DNA of 64,000 bases from Cephalotus follicularis (Eukaryota > Streptophyta > Magnoliopsida > Oxalidales > Cephalotaceae), in NCBI GenBank assembly GCA_001972305.1, contig BDDD01005883.1, forward strand, positions 9,906 to 73,905, read 5' to 3'. This document shows positions 31,346 to 39,388 of this stretch, piece after piece. Below the pieces are notes generated by a model. The model was not told the origin of the DNA. It searched no databases and saw only the letters and a list, made by a program, of their open reading frames with translations. Position 1 is the stretch's first letter. The number at the start of each line of letters is the position of its first letter. A program made the position numbers and the translations under genes.

Positions 31346-31948
31346 CATGGGCTGATTGAAGACTGCATGCGTGTATGGATGCTTCACTTATGCGCACATG
31401 GGCTTATTGCATGCTTCAGGCGTCTGATTGGTTGCTGGGCTGATTTATGCATGGAGCTTTGTATTGCATTGTTGCATGCATGAGCTGTATGGAGGAAGAG
31501 TTATGCATGGACTCGTTGGCGTGTGATGCATGGAGATACAAGGCCAAAAGATTATAAAATTGGAGAGTGATGTCATGATTAGGTAATCATTGGGCTCCAC
31601 ATGTTTCAACATTTGTTTTCTTGCCATATCTCTTCATCGGAGCTTCAGAATGAACCGGCCCAAGAACTAAAAGTGCTCCAAATAATTTTATGAACAAAAT
31701 GAGCCCAATATTCAATATCTTTCGAGCCTTAAATCTTGACTTCTCTCGTTTAAGTGGGTGTGCTCTTTAACCGATTTTTGACTTCAAACCACTTTAACTC
31801 GAAAAGTAGCGTTTTAACATCATTTTCTCTTATTCCACAATAATTAAATAATACCTGAAAATCAAATAAACACCATCACAGTAGTCTATTCCAAGCATAA
31901 AAATATAATAAATAAATCATTTTAAATCATACATTTTTATGCTTATCA
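31346..31948 (-). repeat. Ath3 right LTR, 3' ~600 bp only
   Basis: Nearly identical to 30290-30893, starting ATGGGCTGATTGAAGACTGC and ending TTTTATGCTTATCA. The junction near 31344 (CAGACAAAGT/ACATGGGCTG) is the deletion breakpoint. Confidence 0.8.
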
Positions 31949-32439
31949 ATATCCGTTTTCAATTGTTTCCCCAGGTAGGTTGCTTCATGTCCGAGCGCCT
32001 ACTAGCTTGTATGTGTGTGTGATTGCTCTGGGTTGTTTTTGCTACCAGTGAAATTGTGTGTATTTTACTGTCTGATTGTGGTGTGCAAATGTTATTGATT
32101 GTTAGTATTAGAGATGCAAAGTAGAGGGTGTATTCATCCCCTGGTCATGTTGAGGCACGTGCGCATTATGCACCTTGGTAAGTGACGCTAAGCACCACTA
32201 TTGTGCGTCCCTATGCCTAACTGTGCATCTTGCACGTTGGGGTCATTTGCAGAGACGCCACAAGATGCACCCAAACTCCCCTGCTCATACGTTCGAGCAT
32301 GGTGATGCAACTAGTTCTTCATCGGCGGACCCCGAGCTTCCCTCATCGATAGCGTACATCGATCATGCGTCAGCAGCATGAAATACATGATGCCCGAGGT
32401 GCCGAGATGAACTATGCATGCGCTTGGGAAGAATGACTA

Positions 32440-32770
32440 GAGGTGCTGAGGTACCGCGGTGAGGAGGTGGGGTGCCCGGGGAGCTGTGGTACCGTGCTGA
32501 GGTGTCGTTGTGCCATGCCAGAGGTGCCAGGCCAGAGGTGATACTCCGGTGGTGTCATGCCCGGGGTGCCACACGGCCGTGGTGCCATGCCAGAGGTGCC
32601 ATGCCCATGGTGCCACATGCCTCGGGTGTCATGCCCAAGGTGATGGCGCATGGGGTGGCATGAGTCGAGGTAATGGCGCTTGGGGAGGCATGAGCTCGAG
32701 ATGATGACGCCTGGGGAGTTATATGGCCGAGGTGGTGACGCCTGGGGAGCCACGCGCTGGGATGCCAATG
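32440..32770. repeat. GGTGCCATGCC minisatellite in the Tekay1 LTR
   Basis: Many imperfect copies of words such as GAGGTGCCATGCC, GGGGTGCCACACGG and GGTGGTGACGCCTGGGGAG, with a local unit of about 15-36 bp. It makes open frames on both strands (MPGELWYRAEV..., MPCQRCQARG...) that I regard as by-products. The other two Tekay LTRs have different repeats near this place. Confidence 0.7.
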
Positions 32771-33124
32771 CAAGAGGTGCCGACCATGGCCTTCCTTACC
32801 ATGCGTGCCCAGTAGTTCTCCCCTACCATGCATCCATTGTAGGCATCTTTCCCGCTATTAGCCGAGCATGCATTTTATGTATGCATTGCTCCCTGGAATG
32901 TATACCAGCATACGCTCACGAGGAAAGGCAATTGCCTATAAGCATGCATGCATCCCCCGCATGGTGAACATCCCAATAGTGCTTGCATGCACCTCCTGCA
33001 TGCCCCATGCATGCGTTCGACGTGTATAGTCAGCATGAGAAGGTCCTATACACCTTTGATGCCCTGGACGTGCTTAATGGAGAAAAAGGTAAAGGGTGAA
33101 GGAAGTATAAATATTGTCCCTGGC

Positions 33125-33350
33125 AGGTGAGCCCAAATGGGGAGAATTCCGCCGAGCAGGTGAACCCGAGGGGTGAACTCCTCGAGGCAGGTTATCCTCG
33201 GGCGAATCCGCTGAATGGTGAACCTAAAGGTGAATTCCACCAGAGCTGGTGATCCAAAGGGTGAACCCCCAAAGCAGGTGAGCAAAGGGCAAATTCCACT
33301 CAGCAGGTGAACCTGGAGGAGAATTCCGCAGGCAGGTGAGCCTAAAGGTG
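33125..33350. repeat. AGGTGAACC/GAATTCCGC tandem block in the Tekay1 LTR
   Basis: About seven units of ~30 bp built from GCAGGTGAACC...GGTGAATTCC. Equivalent blocks occur at 63050-63360 (Tekay3) and inverted at 57065-57365 (Tekay2), so this array is ancestral to the family. Confidence 0.75.
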
Positions 33351-33905
33351 AACCTAATATATTGACCAGACCATAGGATGACCGGACAAACTCCTCTGTA
33401 ATGTGATTGATATGTATGGCTTGTGTAGAGTAGTCCGAGGATAAAGGATGATGAATTGTGATATGCATTTGTGATAGGCATGCATTATGTTTTCTCCAAT
33501 GCTTTTTATTGGTTGTTTCCTCTGGTATGTGCCGTATATGTGGTAACCTACACAACCCTCATGGTTACTGACCCATTCCTTTAAATGGGCCAGGTACAGG
33601 AATAGGTAGTGGTGGCACATCGCAGCAGCATCAAGGATAAATAGTGAAGTAAGTTCCTCCTCCTCGGCAGTGCGGTTTTATGATCAGATTTGCAGGGAAT
33701 AATTATGTATTTATTTGTATATCCTGCTAGCTGTAGCAGTGTATTTTTTAATGTATCAAATTGAGTCTGTATATCCACACATTAAATAAATGGTTTATGT
33801 TTATGATTATTAAGTTTTAAATTTTTATGGTTGATGATAATGATGGAATGTACGGATTGCCACATGTAGGGCTGTGGGGCCCATCCCACAGTTCGAGGTG
33901 TGACA

Positions 33906-35400
33906 ACATGTCCACATTATCAAACCCACCTCGGCCAGAACCACCTCGGCCATATTGATACATCTGCTGGCGTCCGATTTCACGGTGGTAATCTCACACA
34001 GTCCCAGACTGGAGATGAAGATCAGAGGCTCACAGGGAGTGCACCGCCTATCATGTATCGATACAGAGTGCCACATGTCTTGGGTCTTCCATAAGAGGTG
34101 TCGACGGATCAGTGTTGAACCCAGCCCCTGAGAGACAAATCAGATCACGAACATCAACTAAGGGGCCATAAAATCACCGCTCAGGCACCACCCTCGTCGG
34201 TAATCGTGTATAAGAACATCGACTGGGAGGTCGACAAATCATCGCACGAACCATCCCTCATTGGCAATCTCATAGTAGAGCATCCTACAAGGCTTGTTGG
34301 GAAGAGGAGTGGATCCTCGGCTGCACTCACACTCACACCCCATCATAGAAAATGAGAATGTGTAGATCAGGTTTGAGGAACCTGGGGGCAATCACACTTA
34401 CAGTGCACCATAGACCAATGCCACTGCAGTTATGAGAGGGGAATCCACGCTTACTCACCCTCACCATGTCGTGCTCGGCTATCACAGTATCCTCGGTACC
34501 CAGCATTCAAAATCAACAAAACATGGTATCAAAAGAGTTATGACATATATACATAGGATAAACATATGGAAATATCACCCAGAACATCAAGCACACCAGC
34601 TCAGAAATCAATATCAACTCAATATGTCAAAACAAAACAAAATAATGGAACAACTCCCAGAATCAGACACCATGGAAGGAAAATCAGAGGACACAATAAG
34701 CTTAGGACTCTTAACTAGTCATGATAAAAGAAAGGAATGTCCCACTCACCACTTAACCGCAATCCTCCGCACACGTTTCCTATAGCTCTGGATCAACCCT
34801 TGGCTCCTTGGCTACAAGAATAAAAGAATACAGACTTAGCACAGTCTGTAACGAAAATAGAGAAAAACATACATGAAGCCTACATGCATGATCAACACTT
34901 CGGACAGTCACCTAGACCATCCACATTGCTCAACATCCACCATGGGTCATCCCCATGATCACCGCTGTCATCTCTGACTCCACCACGAACGGGAGGTTTA
35001 GCATGCACATTGCTAAACAAACAGAGGAAGGAAGTCGAAGAAAGAAGAGCTCACCTCGACGAACTCATGGTTTCAGATCTTCACAGAAACTCGCCTTCAC
35101 CAAGGGAAAACTCGGGAGAGAAAGAAGCACTGAGAAACACACTTTCTCTCACAAACCTTTTGCTATAACAACGACAGAAATGGCTTCTTCAACTGATGAA
35201 TGGACTTCAGAGTGACATCCCTTACACAAATCTGCCACTTACATGCACAAACTCCCAAATCAGACACCCCACCAATCAGCCCAAACCACCAACAATCCAA
35301 ACCAGCCCAAAGCTCTAAAGGCCCAACTTCTCTTATCCAAAAAAAAAATCTTAGGCCCAAAGCAAAAAGTCAAAGACCAAAATGGACCTGGATCATCACA
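33906..35400 (-). repeat. LTR remnant (probably gypsy) holding Tekay1
   Basis: The right end ...GGACCTGGATCATCACA at 35400 would begin an LTR on the minus strand as TGTGATGATCCAGGTCC, followed on the right by copia2 sequence. The left end is lost because Tekay1 interrupts it at 33905. No coding frame is convincing; 34432-34785 and 34955-35433 are open but unlike any protein I know. Family assignment is by end sequence only. Confidence 0.45.
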
Positions 35401-35789
35401 AATCTTAGGCAATATGCTCATTTCTTGGTTTAGCAAGAAACAAAACTCGGTAGCACTTTCTACTACCGAAACTGAGTATATTGTCATTGAAAGTTGTTGC
35501 GCACAAATAATGAGGATAAAACAACAACTTCTTGACTATGGCTTTAACTTTGAAAATGTTCCTATTAGGTGTGACAACACTAGTGAAATTTGCTTATCCC
35601 GTACATCATTCTAGGACCAAACATATTGATATTAGATATCACTTCATAAAGGATCATATAGAAAAGGGAGACATTGAACTTGTCTTTGTACCTACTCAAG
35701 AAGAAGTCGTGGACATTTTCACAAAACCCTTATATGAACAAACTTTCTCAAAATTTAGATTGGAATTAGGTTTGTGTGAAATCGAGTGA
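35401..35789 (+). pseudogene. copia2 RNase H, C-terminal part
   Basis: The first frame reads LGNMLISWFSKKQNSVALST, TETEYIVIESCCAQIM and CDNTSEICLS, the end of copia RNase H. After a frameshift near 35590 it continues HSRTKHIDIRYHFIKDHIEK and VDIFTKPLYEQTFSKFRLEL, with a stop at 35787. The SCCAQ signature fits the SIRE/Maximus group. The N-terminal half is on the other side of the inserted LTR, outside the visible sequence. Confidence 0.85.
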
Positions 35790-35897
35790 TTGACATGATT
35801 ATATGCTTCTTTGTTTGTACTTGATATGCTTGTATGTTCATTATTGCATCATTTACATTCATAAAATCGCGTTTTCGAGATTTCGGCAGAAAAACAG

Positions 35898-36010
35898 AGT
35901 AAAGCGCCGACGCCTAGAGCATAAGCATCGGCGGTTTACACTGTAATTTCTAGGGCTCGTTACCACAAGCGTCAACGCTTTAGTTGGGTTTTATAACTCT
36001 AAGCGTCGAC
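35898..36010. repeat. GTCGAC-type motifs upstream of the copia2 extra ORF
   Basis: AAAGCGCCGACGCCTAGAG, AAGCATCGGCGGTT, AAGCGTCAACGCTTTAG and TAAGCGTCGACTGATAA occur within about 110 bp. They are variants of the palindrome AAGCGTCGACGCTT that also fills the LTR of this element and the solo LTRs at 39512, 49739 and 53031. Confidence 0.75.
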
Positions 36011-36105
36011 TGATAAACATTTTAAACTCAATCCCTAACCCCCAAAACTCCTCTTCGGCGATTTCTTGACGAAAATCATTTCTAATCATCTTTCAATCCC
36101 TAAAA

Positions 36106-37252
36106 ATGTCAAGAACAAAAAATATTGAAGTTGGAGAAGACTCTAAAAGAATAGTAAAGAGCATTGGACGAAAAAGAAGAACAAGAGACCCTGGATATTT
36201 GTCTTCACCAGAAGAAGCCCCGCAAGTTTTCAGGTATCCTCAGGCTTACTATGAGCAAAAAATCTTAGTGGGAAAGGTTTTAGACTTTGATTTTTGCACA
36301 AATGAGGGTTTCCTAATAGTTGGTTGGTTAAATACCCAAGGTTTAGGACCTCTCTTTTCCATTAATCTCCCTCATTACCCCGATTTAATGAAGGAGTATT
36401 ATGTAAATATTCTTCCTAGTTCAGAGGTAGATTTATACACTAGGGTGAAAAATAAGGAAATTTGTTTAAGCATTTCTAAAGATTCCCTATGTTGGCACTA
36501 GGGCTTGGTGCCAATGTCATTGGGCTGTTGATGGTGTGTTCAGTAAGGAGGGGTGTGTGTGATTGATTTTTGGTGAAAATGTACACGTTCTACAAAAAAT
36601 GTACTCTAGGAACTTAAGCCTTCACCATAGATTCCTACACCGTGCGGTAGCTACGCACATTTTGCCTAAGGCCGGTGGGTTCGATGAAGTGAGCCATATG
36701 GAAGCATTCACAATGTTCCATATCATAAAGGGTCAAATAATTTGTGTGCCGAAACTCATTTTGAACCACATGCAAGCTATGCACTCAAGAGAAAATGCTA
36801 GGTTGGCTTATAGCAACATCACTACCAAAATCCTCATGCACTTTGGTATCGACTTAACTGGTGAAGTGTAGCATGCTCTACAAAGTGCGGACAAGTTAGG
36901 AAAAGGAACCTTAGGAAGAATGGGGTTCAAGAAGCATAAGTGGCTTGGGACTTGGGTCCCTAGAGATGAGGATTCGAATAGGATAGTTGGTGAAGAAGAG
37001 GGAGGAGGAGAAGAGGTGCAAGGTGAAGAGGAAAGAGCTCCTCAAGTTGATCCCACTCCAAGTGTTAACCTTCCAAATAGCCAATTTGATCAACTTATGC
37101 AAGCAATCAAAGGCTTAGAGTTGGGTATTCAAAGAATTGAGGAAAGGCAAAAGAGGGTTGAGCAAAGGCAAAAGCGAATTGAAAGAAAGCTCATAGTCCA
37201 AGGCATTACATCCTCATCAAGTCAAGAAGATCAACAAAATGAAGGAGAATAG
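36106..37252 (+). pseudogene. copia2 extra ORF downstream of pol, plant transposon-type domain
   Basis: Three open pieces form one decayed ORF of about 370 codons. 36106-36501 (MSRTKNIEVGED..., YYEQKILVGKVLDFDF, YPDLMKEYYVNI) is followed by a frameshift. 36563-36871 (LHHRFLHRAVATHILPKAGG, MFHIIKGQIICVPKLILNHM) ends in a stop at 36869. 36920-37252 is an acidic region followed by an Arg/Gln-rich coiled coil (RIEERQKRVEQRQKR). The middle resembles the 'putative plant transposon protein' domain common in plant repeats. SIRE-type copia elements often carry an extra, sometimes env-like, ORF here. I see no transmembrane segment or signal peptide, so env is unlikely. Function unknown. Confidence 0.6.
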
Positions 37253-37519
37253 CAAGAAGGACTCACCGATGATATAGGCAATATGGATGAAGATCACGAC
37301 GATATGGCCGATTGAGCTTCCACATTTTCATTTTGCATATTTTGATGTTTGTGAATTATGACAATTTGTAATTTATTTTGATATTTTGTCTTTATGAATG
37401 AACAATTTGTATTTTGAAAACAATGTTTGATGATCTATCTAATGATTTCGTTATGTTTTGAATGTTTGATGATCTATCTTACGATTTTGTATTTTTTGTT
37501 CTTAATTTTTTGATGTTAT

Positions 37520-37740
37520 AACAAAAAGGGGGAGAATTAGTAAAGGAGGAAAATGATAAGTTAAAAACAATATAACCTGTGTCATATTAAGGGGGAGCAA
37601 TATAACCCGTGTCATATCAAGGGGGAGTTATCTGACTAAAGAGGAGTTAGTTAACCCGTATAATATTAAGGGGGAGTTATCTGACTAAAGCGGAGTTAGT
37701 TAACCCGTATAATATTAAGGGGGAGTTAGTTCAAATTTTG
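37520..37740 (+). repeat. Array of AAGGGGGAG polypurine blocks before the copia2 LTR
   Basis: AAAAAGGGGGAGAATTAG is followed by four AAGGGGGAG blocks at about 37590, 37620, 37669 and 37718, embedded in ~30-60-bp repeats with GTTAACCCGTATAATATT and TTATCTGACTAAAG. The block nearest the LTR (ATGGGGAGAT, 37826-37834) is the likely true plus-strand primer site. Confidence 0.75.
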
Positions 37741-37834
37741 AACGAACGGTTAATTTTAATTTATGCAATCTTTCTATGTCTTTTAACTTATCCAATTTGT
37801 AGCAAATTTTTGTTATCATCAAAAATGGGGAGAT

Positions 37835-38912
37835 TGTTGACATTTAATGTCTCAATCCATGTTTTGATGATAACACATTTTTTCATCTAAAGTCGTTTCT
37901 TCATGTGCAAGAAAAGATAGAACAAGAAATTGCAGATATAGGGCAAAGTGTCGACGGTTATGTTACAACCGTCACCGCTTAATGAAAGCTACGAAGCTTA
38001 TGTGCAAAGCGTCAGCAGTTGAAGAGTTTGAGCCAAGGAAAAATTGCCTAAAGCGTTGACGATCATAAGAAAGCGTTAGCGCTTAAAGCCAAGGCGTCAA
38101 CGCTTGAGGAGCAAATGGCAACTCTTTATTCCATAGACTTTTTAAAGAAATTGAGGGACTCAAAGCGGCGATGCTCAAGGGAAACCGTTAGCGCTTTGCG
38201 CCAAACCGTCGACAACTACTCTAAGCCTTCAGCGCTTTAAGTAGTGGATTTCAAATTCAAACACACAACGGTCACATAAGCGTCGACGCTTATGACTACA
38301 CCGTCGACCCTTTGGGCGCGGGAAGAAATTACTGCTCTACTTTTTTAGCACCGTTTTTATGACAACAAGTCCCAAAGCAACACCAACGGCTCTAATACTT
38401 CACCAACGGCTATAAACTGAAGAAAACTATAAATTGAGCTTTGAACAAGATTGAAGATACCCAACAAGAACAAGAGAAACCTAGATCAATCATTTTCATA
38501 TCAAAGAATTTTCAAGTGCCTTATTGTTCATATTATGATTATATTGAGAGTTCTCATTTGTGTATTTAGCTTAGCTAAAATCCAGCCTTTGAGAGGTTAT
38601 CTTGAAACACAAAAATCTTTATTGTAATCTTTGATTGTAATAGGGGAGTGAACCCAAAGATTGTAAGTGATTAAGGTCAATCACGAAGAAGTGAAAATGT
38701 GCAACGAATAGCTCCTGCAAATTTATTTGGAGATTAGTGGAATCTTAAGGAAGTCCATGAGAAAAGTGGACGTAAGCACTATAAAACTCTTGTTTGCATT
38801 CTCTAACTCTCTCTCTTTACTTACATTGTTTATTTGCCTTTATTTGCTTATTCATTTTGGCTTCTTAGCTTAAATTTGATTTTCTGCAATAGAATTCTTA
38901 ATACTACAATTC
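37835..38912 (+). repeat. copia2 3' LTR (cut by the gap)
   Basis: It starts TGTTGACATTTAATGTCTC just after the polypurine tract. Between 37940 and 38310 it holds a dense set of GTCGAC-type motifs (AAGCGTCGACGCTTATG, AGGCGTCAACGCTTGAG, AACCGTCGACAACT and others). The last kilobase has CCTTTGAGAGGTTATCTTG and a GTGAACCCAAAGATTG stretch typical of SIRE-like LTR ends. The end is not visible. Confidence 0.8.
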
Positions 38913-39388
38913 NNNNNNNNNNNNNNNNNNNNNNNNNNNNNNNNNNNNNNNNNNNNNNNNNNNNNNNNNNNNNNNNNNNNNNNNNNNNNNNNNNNNNNNN
39001 NNNNNNNNNNNNNNNNNNNNNNNNNNNNNNNNNNNNNNNNNNNNNNNNNNNNNNNNNNNNNNNNNNNNNNNNNNNNNNNNNNNNNNNNNNNNNNNNNNNN
39101 NNNNNNNNNNNNNNNNNNNNNNNNNNNNNNNNNNNNNNNNNNNNNNNNNNNNNNNNNNNNNNNNNNNNNNNNNNNNNNNNNNNNNNNNNNNNNNNNNNNN
39201 NNNNNNNNNNNNNNNNNNNNNNNNNNNNNNNNNNNNNNNNNNNNNNNNNNNNNNNNNNNNNNNNNNNNNNNNNNNNNNNNNNNNNNNNNNNNNNNNNNNN
39301 NNNNNNNNNNNNNNNNNNNNNNNNNNNNNNNNNNNNNNNNNNNNNNNNNNNNNNNNNNNNNNNNNNNNNNNNNNNNNNNNNNNNNNNN
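38913..39388. other. Assembly gap, 476 N
   Basis: A run of unknown bases. It hides the end of the copia2 LTR and the start and most of pol of copia3. Its real length is unknown. Confidence 1.

Larger units (their letters stand above)
29282..31948 (-). mobile_element. Ath3: internally deleted Athila-like element
   Basis: It is flanked by the perfect target duplication atatc (29277-29281 / 31949-31953) inside the Tekay1 LTR. It consists of a full left LTR (29282-30893), about 450 bp of 3' internal sequence (30894-31345), and the last ~600 bp of a right LTR (31346-31948). Gag, protease, PBS and most of the right LTR were lost in one deletion joining the 3' region to the middle of the other LTR. 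Confidence 0.8.
3501..33905 (+). mobile_element. Tekay1: Ty3/gypsy chromovirus of the Tekay/Del type, interrupted
   Basis: A plus-strand element represented by pol from RT to the C-terminus (3511-5810, then 28428-28676), a polypurine tract ending at 28713 and the 3' LTR (28714-33905). Gag and the 5' LTR lie to the left of copia1, outside the window. It was hit three times: copia1 in RT, the Ath1 composite at 5811-28422, and Ath3 in its 3' LTR (29282-31948). The integrase C-terminal tail ending in WEREDDMDAKYPHLF is the chromodomain-like tail of Tekay/Del elements. Stops created by C-to-T changes show it is inactive. Confidence 0.8.
28714..33905 (+). repeat. Tekay1 3' LTR, about 2.5 kb, interrupted by Ath3
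   Basis: It starts TGTAAGAGCCC after the polypurine tract AAGCAGGGGAGGA and ends CGAGGTGTGACA. Without the Ath3 insertion (29282-31953) it is about 2520 bp. It is related over much of its length to the Tekay3 LTR (61538-63975) and, inverted, to the Tekay2 LTR (56498-58839). Shared landmarks are CCAGGTAGGTTGCTT, repeated GTGAATTCCGC/AGGTGAACC blocks, GGGCCAGGTACAGG and the GGCCCATCCCAC end. A TATA-like TATAAAAGG lies near 29012. Confidence 0.85.
35401..38912 (+). mobile_element. copia2: Ty1/copia element with extra downstream ORF, SIRE-like
   Basis: The plus-strand remnant begins inside RNase H at 35401, where the LTR remnant is inserted. It continues through a non-coding stretch with GTCGAC motifs (35898-36010), a decayed extra ORF (36106-37252), an array of polypurine blocks (37520-37740) and the 3' LTR from 37835, which runs into the N gap. 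Its LTR ends resemble those of copia1 (TGTTGACATTTAATGTC), so the two belong to related families. Confidence 0.8.

Noticed and set aside
32472-32967. Overlapping ORFs on both strands of the Tekay1 LTR
   Set aside because: They come from a GC-rich minisatellite without stop codons inside an LTR.
36106-37252. Envelope gene of copia2
   Set aside because: No signal peptide, transmembrane segment or cleavage site is visible; the middle resembles a plant transposon-type domain.
37940-38310. Regular palindromic repeats reminiscent of a CRISPR array
   Set aside because: The spacing is irregular, the units are degenerate, they sit in LTRs of a plant genome and there are no cas genes.
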